From Planctomycetota bacterium (GTDB taxonomy: Bacteria; Planctomycetota; UBA1135; GCA-002686595): 64,000 nucleotides of DNA. The stretch covers positions 1-64,000 of the forward strand of contig JADHOC010000006.1 of assembly GCA_016779205.1 (NCBI GenBank), in the 5' to 3' direction. The position numbers were made by a program, and so were the translations under genes. The stretch's first letter is position 1, and every line of letters starts with the position of its first letter. Under the pieces are notes generated by a model, which saw only the letters and a list, made by a program, of their open reading frames with translations, had not been told where the DNA came from and did not search any database. Below are positions 1 through 7,498 of this stretch, in pieces.

Positions 1-30
1 CGACCCGAGCCCCAGCTGCGCTTCGCCTGA
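1..30 (+). pseudogene. 3' end of an IS91-like transposase gene (cut by window edge)
   Basis: The first ten codons read RPEPQLRFA followed by TGA at 28-30. The same codons occur at 3151-3180, where they follow a recognisable IS91-type C-terminal zinc-finger segment, and endings of the APARPxPQL type are common in IS91-family (Y2 rolling-circle) transposases. Whether the gene is intact to the left cannot be seen. Because the downstream copy is degraded, I list it as a probable remnant. Confidence 0.5.
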
Positions 31-330
31 TCCGCCGCCCCAGGGCCACCGCAGCGCGCCCCGATCGACGCCGACATCCCTTCCCTGAGGGCGCCGGCTG
101 AACTTCGTGGCCCGACAGGCCGGCGGCGAGGCCCAGGGTGGGGAGTATTCCCGCATCGCCCGTTGCGAGGCTAGCCATTCTCCCCCACCCTCGATCATAG
201 ATCGCTTCAGCGGCCCCTCCCTGGGCCGGGCCCTCGGCCGGGGCGGTCCACGCCCCTCCCTTCTGTTCCCCTTCAACCACCCCCCCCACGATCCGCTGCT
301 CCGCCAAGTGGCAGCTTGGATCGCTCACCC
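1..330 (+). repeat. IS91-like element tail, copy A
   Basis: This stretch is nearly identical to 3151-3480, with scattered substitutions and short indels. A shortened version lies at about 5598-5708. It consists of the last transposase codons, the stop, and about 300 bp of non-coding DNA ending in a conserved segment around 297-325 (GCTCCGCCAAGTGGCAGC then TTGGATCGCT). The breakdown of similarity after about 330 probably marks the element's 3' end. A secreted-protein gene begins about 33 bp further on. Confidence 0.8.
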
Positions 331-362
331 GCCCCCAGACTTTCATTGGCCCTTCCCTCGGA

Positions 363-818
363 GTGCTCTCGCTCCTGATTGCCCTCGCGCCTATCTTCCA
401 GCCGACGGCAACCACCCAACCCACCGCGAACCAGACCTCGGCGTCGGCCGATTGGCCCCACGGGTTGGGGCCATGGGACCCGTGCCCTGATCCCTACACC
501 GCGTGGTTAGCGGGCGACAACGAACTCGTGAATTGCGCTTCAGCAACCACCTTGAACCAAACGATCTGCAGCGAGGAAACGGTGAATTGGGAGGTCAGCG
601 CCCATTCAGTCGTCTCCTTGAAGACTGGAAGGAAGAACACCGAGTGTGTGACTGCCCCAGTTCCACCACGGACGAAAGCAAGGTACGACTACGAGTTCAG
701 CTTCTTCTACACTCAAAGTGCATTCACTGGAGTCTGCAAGGTCCAGAACCAGGGACCAACAGGACGAAGGCGATACGTCGAAAGCGCGGTGATGGTCCCT
801 GAGGATTGCAGCAGCTGA
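363..818 (+). CDS. hypothetical secreted cysteine-rich protein (151 aa)
   Basis: No family recognised. A GTG start at 363 gives a short hydrophobic N-terminus (LSLLIALAPIF, residues 2-12) followed by a Thr/Ala/Ser-rich stretch, which resembles an export signal. The mature part has six cysteines spaced along its length, suggesting three disulfides and an extracytoplasmic location. No ribosome-binding site is obvious, so the start is uncertain. Base composition is poorer in GC than the core genes to the right. The gene lies just downstream of transposon tail copy A and upstream of another secreted protein gene on the same strand, so it is probably accessory cargo. Confidence 0.5.
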   Translation: MLSLLIALAPIFQPTATTQPTANQTSASADWPHGLGPWDPCPDPYTAWLAGDNELVNCASATTLNQTICSEETVNWEVSAHSVVSLKTGRKNTECVTAPVPPRTKARYDYEFSFFYTQSAFTGVCKVQNQGPTGRRRYVESAVMVPEDCSS

Positions 819-974
819 CAAACATTCAGCCGGCTTCAATCCCTGACAGTTAAAGCTGAACTCTCCGGGCGAACTTCCCAAGCACATCATTCCCCGGACG
901 ACCGTGCGCCCCCTCGACGGCAGCGCGACCCTCGGCCTCTTCCCTCTCCACTCTCCACTCTCCACGCATCGGCA

Positions 975-2903
975 ATGTCGCATCCAAGTCGCCGTCAATG
1001 CATGCTCCTCGTTGCCCTCTTGGCGGCCTTGGGCGTCATGGCCTTGTTCGTCTCTCAGCCCCGGCCATCCAGCAATCGGGTTGAATCGCAACACTCCGAA
1101 GAGTCGCAGGGGAAACGCAAGCATGGGACGGAGCACGATGCCCCTGCTGACGTTCAAATCCCGCCCCCCACGGACGAGGGACACCGCTCGCCTGCCGGTG
1201 CCCAACCAAACGGCACCCTCTACGTTTCCACCGACTGCCTGCCGATGTCGAACCCGCTACTCACGGCGAATAACGGCGAAGGCAGAACGGTCTATTCAGA
1301 GTTTGCGACCGAGCGTGGCGTTTCGATCCGCAGACAAGAATCATGGAAGAATATCAGCGCGGCGTCCGATGGCTGGCGGCCACTCGACCTTGACCTGAGT
1401 GATGATCTTGGAGAGAGCGTTAGCGTGTCCTTGGAAGCGCCTCGGAAGGTCATCGGTAGCGTTGTAAGCGCCGCGGACGCAGAGCCACTCGAGGAATACC
1501 TCGTGATCGTGACGCAAGGTAGGCTGGGAGAGAAGAGAGTCGAAGGCAACCGCGCATTCTCTCGGGAATTCGAAATCAAGACGGGGCCCGACTTCTCAAT
1601 TGGCGGCTTCTACCAAGTTGAAGGCCTAATAGACTCGTTCTCGTTCACCGTTCGGGCCGAGGGGTTCGTGGACTACCGATCGACCGAGTACGCGATCGGG
1701 ACCGAGCCTTTGTCCACCGCAGTCAACATCGCGCTTGTGAAGGGAGAGCCGAAGGCCATCGTGGTTGAGGGTGTTGTCCTGACGCATGACGGCCTTGCGG
1801 TGGAGGATGCTCAGTGCCATTTGATCCGAGAAGACGAGCTATCGAGGGCACAGCTACAACACGGGAATGGCCCCCTCGACCCTGCGAAGCTCTACAACTA
1901 CCGCCCCGGCTTCACGCGCAACTGCAAGTCACTGGAGACCGGCGCTTTCAGGCTGGAGGCCAGCGTTCCGAGCGAGTATTACCTCGCTGTCATTTCTGAA
2001 CAGGCGCCCCTCTTCCTGAAGAGCGTGGGCTTCCTTGACTTGCAAGTTGCTCCGTACCTTGAAGAGGCGCGGCTTTCGGCCTTCGGTACCGTGAAGGTGA
2101 ACGTGGTCGGCCCGACGAGTGCGAGTGAGACTGGGAGGTATCGAGTCGACGTGAAGTCGTCGAGTCGGGATGTATTTTCCGGGGAGACGGTCATTGCGAA
2201 CGGGGGAATGACCGCATCGACCGTTTTCCATTCGATCCCCGTCGGAACGGTGCGGGTCAACTTGTACGCGCGCCTGACAGCAGGAAGTCCGTTCGGGGAG
2301 TTGCTCGTGGACACACGGGAAGTCAGTGTCGGAGCGGGACTTCTCCACGAGCTGGACTTTCGCGCCAGCGGGAGTCCAGGTGACGCATCACGGTTCTATT
2401 CAGTTCCGGTGAGCGAGGACTTCCCGGGGAGCAGCTGGCTCGCTGTGGCGTTCTCGAACACTTCGGGAGAGGCTGTGGCCCGCTCCATCGTGCTGGAAGG
2501 TGGCCTCACTCGGCTATCGTTCGACGACGCCAAGGGAGCGCTCGCCATGGGCATCGCCTATTCCTCGTCAGAGTTGTCGCGCGTGGCGCTGGCACTGCCG
2601 TCTCTAGGTGACGAATCCGAATCCTCGAAAGGTGACCTCCGAATCAGGGACACGAGGCTCCAGATTCAAACGTCTCCGGAGAGCGGCATCCCCGCATACG
2701 AGGCGGTCAAGTTCCAACTCGATGATGATGCTTCGGCGTGGGCACCTCTATTCAACGCTCTCAGGCAGAGTGGGCTGCCATCCACCGAGAGCCTTGACAT
2801 CATTGGCCTACCGGACGGTGTCACCTTCAAGGTCATTCGAGGTCATTCGATTAGCCGGCAGCTCCGGCTGAAGCCCGGGGAAACGCTGAGGATTACTCTC
2901 TGA
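975..2903 (+). CDS. membrane-anchored protein with carboxypeptidase-regulatory-like repeats (642 aa)
   Basis: An N-terminal hydrophobic segment (LLVALLAALGVMALFV, about residues 11-26) preceded by Arg residues acts as a signal anchor. It is followed by a low-complexity linker (about 27-70) rich in Ser, Glu and Lys. The rest looks like several beta-sandwich modules with repeated 'V-x-G-x-V-x-(D/G)-G/L-x-P-(L/V)-x-x-A' patterns (for example around residues 155-165 and 260-275), as in CarboxypepD_reg-like domains. No catalytic motif is visible. Its architecture resembles the 843-aa protein at 24936-27467. GC content is lower than the core genome here. A 10-bp tandem duplication (GGTCATTCGA twice) lies in the coding sequence near 2831-2850. 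Function unknown; probably a surface or periplasmic structural protein. Confidence 0.7.
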   Translation: MSHPSRRQCMLLVALLAALGVMALFVSQPRPSSNRVESQHSEESQGKRKHGTEHDAPADVQIPPPTDEGHRSPAGAQPNGTLYVSTDCLPMSNPLLTANNGEGRTVYSEFATERGVSIRRQESWKNISAASDGWRPLDLDLSDDLGESVSVSLEAPRKVIGSVVSAADAEPLEEYLVIVTQGRLGEKRVEGNRAFSREFEIKTGPDFSIGGFYQVEGLIDSFSFTVRAEGFVDYRSTEYAIGTEPLSTAVNIALVKGEPKAIVVEGVVLTHDGLAVEDAQCHLIREDELSRAQLQHGNGPLDPAKLYNYRPGFTRNCKSLETGAFRLEASVPSEYYLAVISEQAPLFLKSVGFLDLQVAPYLEEARLSAFGTVKVNVVGPTSASETGRYRVDVKSSSRDVFSGETVIANGGMTASTVFHSIPVGTVRVNLYARLTAGSPFGELLVDTREVSVGAGLLHELDFRASGSPGDASRFYSVPVSEDFPGSSWLAVAFSNTSGEAVARSIVLEGGLTRLSFDDAKGALAMGIAYSSSELSRVALALPSLGDESESSKGDLRIRDTRLQIQTSPESGIPAYEAVKFQLDDDASAWAPLFNALRQSGLPSTESLDIIGLPDGVTFKVIRGHSISRQLRLKPGETLRITL

Positions 2904-2950
2904 CCGTTCCTGATCGGCACCTGACCATTCAGCGGGGCCAAGCACCTCCT

Positions 2951-2996
2951 GGGGGACGTAGACGTACGGAGTCGTAGCAACTATCGCGCACAACGC
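2951..2996 (+). repeat. ~40-bp dispersed repeat, copy 1
   Basis: The sequence from GGGGGACG through CGTAGCAACTATCGCGCACA to ACGC recurs at 5553-5592. Copy 1 carries 6 extra bases (TAGACG). In both places it sits next to IS91-like transposase remnants: here directly before RTFAVDVL, and in copy 2 directly after RTFAVD. It is likely a terminus or recombination scar of a mobile element. Confidence 0.65.
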
Positions 2997-3180
2997 ACCT
3001 TTGCGGTGGACGTGCTGCGCTGCCCCACGTGCGGCGGCCGCCGCCACCGCGTCGCCACCCTCACCGACCCGCTCGTCGCGCGCCGGATCCTCCACCACTC
3101 GATCTCTTCTTCGGGGCCTCCGCGCCGAGCCCCCACCCCTGGCGCCCGCCCGACCCGAGCCCCAGCTGCGCTTCGCCTGA
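2997..3180 (+). pseudogene. IS91-like transposase C-terminal remnant, frameshifted
   Basis: The reading RTFAVDVLRCPTCGGRR (from about 2997) followed by a DPLVARRILHH stretch matches the C-terminal zinc-binding tail of IS91/Tn801-type transposases, which typically reads 'F.VDVL.CP.CGGR...I.DP.V...IL.HL'. After RILHH the frame shifts. The expected ending (LRAEPPPLAPARPEPQLRFA, stop at 3178-3180) is in a different frame. Only about 60 codons remain, and the 5' side joins the dispersed repeat at 2951-2996. The copy is truncated and frameshifted, so inactive. Confidence 0.7.
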
Positions 3181-3480
3181 TCCGCCGCCCCAGGCCCACC
3201 GCAGCGCGCCCCGTTCGACGCCGACGCCCCCTCCCTGAGAGCGCCGGCTGAACTTCGTGGCCCGACAGGCCGGCGGCGAGGCCCAGGGTGGGGAGTTCTC
3301 CCGCATTACCCGTTGCGAGGCTAGCCATTCTCCCCCATCGTCGGTCATAGATCGCTTCAGCGGCCCCTCCCTGGGCCGGGCCCTCGGCCGGGGCGGTCCT
3401 CGCCCCTCCCTCCTGTTCTCCTTCAACCACCCCCACGATCCGCTGCTCCGCCAAGTGGCAGTTTGGATCGCTTATCCACC
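3151..3480 (+). repeat. IS91-like element tail, copy B
   Basis: Near-identical to positions 1-330. It contains the transposase stop codon, the non-coding 3' region and the terminal segment GCTCCGCCAAGTGGCAG at about 3444-3460, followed by TTTGGATCGCTTATCCAC. The segment including TTATCCAC is shared with copy C and with the inverted copy at 5803-5837, so the element boundary is probably close to 3478. Confidence 0.8.
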
Positions 3481-3537
3481 CACTAGCCAAACAAGGAGAG
3501 GTATCTGGGTACCAGGAAGATCATCCGATCATGCGCC

Positions 3538-4239
3538 ATGGCTCCACTTGCAGCACTGCTGCTCTTCGCGACGAGCGGGGCCGGAGCCGCGCAATCCGCG
3601 CCAAAGTTGAAAGGCGCCCCTTGGCAGCGGATCAAGGAGAGGGCAGAGGACAAACATGGCGGCGTGGTCGACCAAGACGGCGAAGAGATCGTCTACAAGG
3701 GCAAGAACACCAGGGATCCGAAGCATCCCAAGGGCCTGACGTGGGAGGCGGCCGACGGGACGATCATTGTCCTGATCAACACGGAGCGGATTTACAAGAA
3801 GGGCGGACGCGCCGTGTGGGAGTACCATTAGCTCTATGGGAACAACCTGTACTACGAGTGCTTGGTCGAGTGCACGCTAATCCATGAACTGTTCCATGTG
3901 CGTGGGTGCGGCGGTGGCTGGCGAACCGATTCTGAGGGCCACATCGCCATAGCCTATACGATGTGCGAAGTACTCTGTGACGCCGCCCGAGAAGAAGAGG
4001 ATACTGCCGAGGACCCCAACTCCTCACAGGCGGAGGCCGACGCGGCCTCGCAAAGAAAGGACGCGTACTGCGATTACATCGCAAACGAGCGAGAGAAGTA
4101 CTGGAACGAGCAGGAGGCTGCTAATCACTGGGCTGAGAACGGCGACGAGGCGAACGTGTGGCCGGCCTCTTTGCCACCCGTTCCGAACGTCCCCTACTCG
4201 GATTCCAACCAGTTCCTCCCCCCCTGCAGTGCCTGCTAG
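3538..4239 (+). pseudogene. secreted HExxH protein interrupted by one in-frame TAG
   Basis: Two open stretches (3538-3828 and 3832-4239) are in the same frame and separated only by TAG at 3829-3831. Read through the TAG they make one plausible 233-codon protein. It has a signal peptide (MAPLAALLLFATSGAGAAQS), then a Lys/Asp-rich region with KGLTWEAADGTIIVL, and a zinc-metalloprotease-like motif HELFH at residues 116-120. Several cysteines follow (C108, C112, C123 and others). The part after the stop could only start alone from a TTG at 3862, without a signal peptide. TAG is used as an ordinary stop elsewhere in the window (ends at 20696 and 49819), so reassignment is unlikely. A nonsense mutation is the simplest reading; a sequencing error or leaky readthrough is possible. 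The family is not recognised beyond HExxH. Confidence 0.65.
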
Positions 4240-4258
4240 GCTGCGACGGCGATTCGAT

Positions 4259-5251
4259 ATGAAGAGAATCCGATTTGCGTGCATCTCACTTGTACTTGCC
4301 TCGATGTTCGTGGTGGCATCTGTCAACCTGCTGCAGGGAACCACGGAGAGAGAAAGGTCTGTGGGGAGGCCCGACTCGCTACCGGAAGCACAAGCTGCGC
4401 CATCATCGGCTACAGCTCAGATTGAGCACACTGAGCCCGTTGGCCGCGGCGTCGCCATGAGCCTCCTATCATTCTCCTCCATCGAGCTACAACAGGAAGT
4501 CCGTGTGATGGAGCGGCCGGATGGGCAGGGCGGCTCACTACGCGACATGGTGTCGGTCGTTGAGCGAGAAGAGGACCCATGGATCAGTGAATACGTTGAC
4601 TCGGCTGCGAGGTATGTCACGTCCGGCGAAATCCGCGATCTAGACGCGAGGTTCTACAATGACCTGTTCTTTGCCATCGAGGACGGTGGGCAGATTCGCA
4701 TCGAGCGGTGGCTTCTTTTCGACCAAGACGGCGGTTGGACGGCTGAACTGCCACCGGCTACATCATCCGGGTCGATCCAGACTCCCGAGGCGATCGTCTT
4801 CATCCAAGGCAACACGAATTGGGTCGCGCCCTCTCAGCGATCCGGCAGGGTCCCCGAGCGGCGGCTCACGCTTCAGGTTCTGCCTGACGATGGGAGCTTT
4901 AGGGACCTTGCGGTGGACCCCGACGGGCGCTATCTCGTGCTGGGTGTCAGCGGATCACTCGTTCAGTACTCAGTCGCGTCCAATTCTGGCGGCCAAATGT
5001 TGAGCATTCCGGCCGCATTGGGTTTCGATCTGTCGCGAATATCGTCGATGTACTTTGTGCACACACATACATTTGGACGAGTTCTTTATTGCTCATTCGA
5101 GGCGCAGGTCGGGACGGATATCGATGATCTGGCCATCATTGACTACACCAATGATGGGTCATTCGATGACTACCTTCGTGTCCCCCAGAGCGGCGAGTTT
5201 GACGATGGGGGAGTGGTCCTGGAGGATGTCTCTCGGATGTTCAATGAATAG
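4259..5251 (+). CDS. hypothetical exported protein, propeller-like (330 aa)
   Basis: The ATG at 4259 was chosen because it opens a good signal anchor (MKRIRFACISLVLASMFVVA). The frame is open further upstream but overlaps the preceding gene. It begins 19 bp after the interrupted metalloprotease, so the two are probably co-transcribed. The mature part contains repeated short beta-strand motifs such as LAVDPDGRYLVLGVSG (about residues 218-235) and DDLAIIDYTNDGSFDDYL near the end, typical of a beta-propeller or calcium-binding-like fold. No catalytic residues are evident. Base composition is as AT-shifted as the neighbouring island genes. Function unknown. Confidence 0.65.
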   Translation: MKRIRFACISLVLASMFVVASVNLLQGTTERERSVGRPDSLPEAQAAPSSATAQIEHTEPVGRGVAMSLLSFSSIELQQEVRVMERPDGQGGSLRDMVSVVEREEDPWISEYVDSAARYVTSGEIRDLDARFYNDLFFAIEDGGQIRIERWLLFDQDGGWTAELPPATSSGSIQTPEAIVFIQGNTNWVAPSQRSGRVPERRLTLQVLPDDGSFRDLAVDPDGRYLVLGVSGSLVQYSVASNSGGQMLSIPAALGFDLSRISSMYFVHTHTFGRVLYCSFEAQVGTDIDDLAIIDYTNDGSFDDYLRVPQSGEFDDGGVVLEDVSRMFNE

Positions 5252-5272
5252 AGACTTGTCCCTGTACCTGCC

Positions 5273-5317
5273 GAAAACCCCGTCTGCGCCCCTCAGCGCC
5301 CGTTCACGGGTTTTTTC
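5273..5317 (+). terminator. possible weak Rho-independent terminator
   Basis: GAAAACCCCGT (5273-5283) can pair with ACGGGTTTTTTC (5306-5317) with one mismatch. The T-run forms part of the 3' arm. It lies 22 bp after the stop of the preceding gene. The stem is short, so the call is tentative. Confidence 0.35.
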
Positions 5318-5373
5318 GACAACGATAGCACGGTCCGGCTGATGGGTCGAGATGCTCATGGCAGCATGCGCAG

Positions 5374-5511
5374 ATGCCCGACCTCGCCGTGCTCATCTCG
5401 CTCCTCCGTCTGGCGTCCAAGGACCGAACGCAGCTCGTCCTCGAGAACATCGCGCTCCGGCAGCAGCTCGCCGTCTACAAGCGCAGTGTGGGCCAGCCGA
5501 ACATTACCGCC
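5374..5511 (+). pseudogene. IS3/IS481-type integrase N-terminal fragment
   Basis: The translation MPDLAVLISLLRLASKDRTQ then LVLENIALRQQLAVYKRSV matches the N-terminus of DDE 'integrase core domain' transposases (LxxENxALRxQLxVLxRS). Similarity stops near the codons QPNIT (about 5508). There the sequence changes to an IS91-like fragment, so about 40 codons of the gene survive. The junction suggests one mobile element inserted into, or recombined with, another. Confidence 0.7.
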
Positions 5512-5516
5512 AGAGC

Positions 5517-5552
5517 TGGGCCGAACTCCTCCAGCGGACCTTCGCGGTGGAC
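5517..5552 (+). pseudogene. IS91-like transposase fragment (WAELLQRTFAVD)
   Basis: Twelve codons of the conserved IS91-type C-terminal region are joined on the left to the IS3-type integrase fragment and on the right to the dispersed repeat at 5553. The same peptide recurs at 5762-5803. Too short to function. Confidence 0.55.
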
Positions 5553-5592
5553 GGGGGACGTACGGAGTCGTAGCAACTATCGCGCACAACGC
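5553..5592 (+). repeat. ~40-bp dispersed repeat, copy 2
   Basis: Matches 2951-2996 except for a 6-base deletion. Here it follows RTFAVD, whereas copy 1 precedes RTFAVDVL. That fits insertion of a small element, or a recombination event, at this point of the transposase gene. Confidence 0.65.
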
Positions 5593-5597
5593 CCGGT

Positions 5598-5708
5598 GCC
5601 GGTCTATCCGGTCGGCCCGGGGCGGTCATCGCCCCTCCCTTCTGTTCTCCTTCAACCACCCCCACGACCCCCTGCTCCGCCAAGTGGCAGCTTGGATCGC
5701 TTATCCAC
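5598..5708 (+). repeat. IS91-like element tail, partial copy C
   Basis: Matches about 3386-3478 of copy B, including the CCTTCAACCACCCCCACGA stretch and the end segment GCTCCGCCAAGTGGCAGC followed by TTGGATCGCTTATCCAC. The internal part of the tail is missing. A short piece resembling the CATAGATCGCTTC box of the full tail reappears at about 5740. Confidence 0.7.
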
Positions 5709-5837
5709 CTCCACCGTCGCGTCTAGAGGGCACTGTCGATCATAGATCGCTTCGGCGGCCCTGGGCCGAGCTCCTCCAGCGGACCTTCGCGGTCGACGTG
5801 CTGTGGATAAGCCATCCAAGCTGCCACTTGGCGGAGC
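5674..5837. repeat. 35-bp inverted repeat of the element end
   Basis: Positions 5674-5708 and 5803-5837 are reverse complements with one mismatch over 35 nt. They bracket 94 bp that contain a second WAELLQRTFAVDVL remnant (5762-5803). The arms are the same terminal segment found at the ends of tail copies A and B. IS91 elements normally lack long terminal inverted repeats, so this is probably a head-to-head rearrangement or the trace of a miniature derivative. Confidence 0.75.
5762..5803 (+). pseudogene. IS91-like transposase fragment (WAELLQRTFAVDVL)
   Basis: A second short remnant of the transposase C-terminus. It runs directly into the inverted copy of the element end (WISHPSCHLAE is the translation of the reversed terminal segment). 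Not functional. It lies within about 600 bp of other fragments of the same element. Confidence 0.55.
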
Positions 5838-6207
5838 GAATCCGAATGATGAGTGCCTGGCTCGGGACCCGCATCGTTGGTCACCGCCGACGGCTGCTGC
5901 GTGCAGCCGAGGACGACCGCGCAGCCGTGGGAGTGGCTGGCGACCTGGCCGTTCGTCGGTGCCGGGGGCAATAGCGGTGGATGGGTGCCTGGCACCGTAC
6001 ACGTACACCTACGGGGTTCTCAGTCAATGATGCGTGCCAGTGAGGCATCCACCCGCCAGCACTGGTTCATTGGGGGTGCAGGGGAACAGTAGAGGCGGGC
6101 GATGGCTGGCTCAGGGAAGGGTCGCTGAAGCGGCCAATGGACCGGTTCTTGCGGGCGAGGAGCAGGCGCTCGACCTCTCGCTGGCGTTCGGCTGACGCCG
6201 CGGGGCG
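5838..6207. other. non-coding stretch at the edge of the mobile-element region
   Basis: No convincing gene. The stretch contains a REP-like palindromic repeat at 5975-6002. On the minus strand, near 6080-6190, there is a short open stretch (REVERLLLARKNRSIGRF) that may be a transposase relic, but I cannot assign it. Confidence 0.4.
5975..6002. repeat. REP-like palindromic repeat, copy 1
   Basis: A 28-bp core, identical at 5975-6002 and 7697-7724, contains the palindrome GTGCCTGGCAC flanked by CGGT and ACCG. In copy 1 only the inner arms can pair. Repeats of this kind are commonly associated with REP/RAYT-type (IS200-like) elements; that link is an inference, and no Y1 transposase is present in the window. 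Confidence 0.6.
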
Positions 6208-6537
6208 TCAGGCGCCCTCGAAGATCACCAGGGTCCGCACGACCGTCTCCTCGGGGTCATCCCCCAGCTCGGCGAGCGCGGCCTGGTACCGGGGGTCCTC
6301 GTGGCCGGCGAGCGCCTCCTCGAGGCTGTTGAACGCGATGATGCCGCCGAAGAGCGGCGCGCCGGTCGGGCCCTCCTGGATGACGCCCTTGGGCTCGCCG
6401 ACGGCGATTGGGACGAAGTTGCCTGAGCCCTTCTCGGCCTCCTCCGCGAAGATCGCCATCGCCTTCGCGACGTAGCGGTCGAACCGCTCCTGGTCTCGAA
6501 TCTCAAGGACCTGTCCGGCCCAGTAGCCCTTCGCCAT
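6208..6537 (-). CDS. DUF1330 domain protein (109 aa)
   Basis: The N-terminus MAKGYWAGQVLEIRD, the ERFDRYVAKAM region and the later IIAFNSLEEALAGHEDPRYQ segment are the hallmarks of the DUF1330 family. These are small dimeric alpha/beta-barrel proteins of about 95-110 aa with no firmly established activity. The length fits. The single domain fills the protein and there is no signal peptide, so it should be cytoplasmic. It stands alone on the minus strand; the next minus-strand gene, about 390 bp upstream, is another predicted alpha/beta-barrel protein. Confidence 0.85.
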   Translation of the reverse strand: MAKGYWAGQVLEIRDQERFDRYVAKAMAIFAEEAEKGSGNFVPIAVGEPKGVIQEGPTGAPLFGGIIAFNSLEEALAGHEDPRYQAALAELGDDPEETVVRTLVIFEGA

Positions 6538-6928
6538 GTCTCGCTCCGTCGGTGGTCAGGTTCGGTGTGGGAATCCACGCCACCCCGTTGGGACGGGGTG
6601 CACGCGAACTCACACCCTACCAGCGCGGAGGCCCGCGGGACAATTCGTGGAAAGCCCGCTGTCCGGGCGCGCGCGGTGCCGATCACTGTGCCCTCGCTGG
6701 GCCCCTCGCTGGGTCCACTCGCTGGGTCCACTCGTAGGGGCACACCGCGTGCCGACGGCACGCCATCTCCCAGGTCAGCTCTCCCCGGTCAGCGGCGGGT
6801 AGGCTCGCTGATGCAGTCGCCGATGGCCTAGCGCGAGGTCGACGCTGGCAGTTGACGGTGGGAGGAGGGAGGGCCCGGTGAGGGGCCGTACGGAGCGCCC
6901 CGCGGTCCTCGGTCGTCGCTGCGCGACT
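6538..6928. other. intergenic region with a short tandem repeat
   Basis: No gene seen. A 12-13-bp unit (CTCGCTGGGTCCA) is repeated about three times at 6693-6734. The rest is unremarkable GC-rich DNA. Confidence 0.5.
6693..6734. repeat. 13-bp tandem repeat, about 3.3 units
   Basis: CTCGCTGGGCCC, CTCGCTGGGTCCA, CTCGCTGGGTCCA and a partial CTCG follow one another. It lies between two minus-strand genes; no function is evident. Confidence 0.75.
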
Positions 6929-7498
6929 TCAGTCGGGGGTCCGGACCACGGCATACATCTCGTAGGTCACGTCCTCCCAGGGCGTGTCCTTCGCGCTCTG
7001 CTCCCAAAAGTCACTCGAGAGGTACTGCTCGATCGCCTCCGTGCTCTCGAAGAAGTAGCAGCCTCCGCCGCGGTTCCTCTGGCCCCAACGCGAGGCGAGG
7101 AAGTGCTTCACGATCAGACCGTCGTGCTGCGCGAACATGTCACCGACCTTGGCCGAGATGTCCTCGCTCTCGAGCATGGCGCGGAAGTTGGGCGGCTCCA
7201 ACCGAATGGTGCCGTTGATGACCAGGACGGCCCTGACGGAGGCCAGGGGGCGTTCGGACGCCTCGAGCACCTTCTCGGAGCCCGGGAGGACGTCGTAGGA
7301 GCGGCTGCCCTCCGACTCGACACCCTCCATGACTTCCTCGTCAGAGAAGCCGAAGAGGACCAGGTCCTCGGTGGCGGGCGCCGCGCCGACGGAGGGGAGA
7401 GCGGTCAGTGGCGTGGCCTCGAGGGTGAGCATCGAGGTGGCGCCTTCGGGTCGTGGGGTGCCGGCGGGGGCAAGTTGAAGGAAGGAGGCGAGGGGCAT
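6929..7498 (-). CDS. YdhR-like dimeric alpha/beta-barrel protein (putative monooxygenase family)
   Basis: The C-terminal half (about the last 100 residues) has the pattern GLIVKHFLASRWGQ, then GGGCYFFESTEAIEQYL and a final MYAVVRT strand. This is like the 'Putative mono-oxygenase YdhR' ferredoxin-like family. The N-terminal 70 residues carry no recognised domain. The frame is open to 7717 but that extension runs into the REP-like hairpin. The ATG at 7498 (MPLASFLQLAPAG) is preferred; the ATG at 7432 (MLTLEATPL) is also possible. Enzymatic activity is unproven for most members. Confidence 0.6.
   Translation of the reverse strand: MPLASFLQLAPAGTPRPEGATSMLTLEATPLTALPSVGAAPATEDLVLFGFSDEEVMEGVESEGSRSYDVLPGSEKVLEASERPLASVRAVLVINGTIRLEPPNFRAMLESEDISAKVGDMFAQHDGLIVKHFLASRWGQRNRGGGCYFFESTEAIEQYLSSDFWEQSAKDTPWEDVTYEMYAVVRTPD

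Noticed and set aside
3006-3251. Open frame starting VDVLRCPTCGG as an independent small gene
   Set aside because: It is the truncated, frameshifted C-terminus of an IS91-like transposase continuing into the element's non-coding tail.
3829-3831. TAG as a reassigned sense codon (for example pyrrolysine)
   Set aside because: TAG terminates other intact genes in the window (20696 and 49819 ends), so genome-wide reassignment is unlikely.
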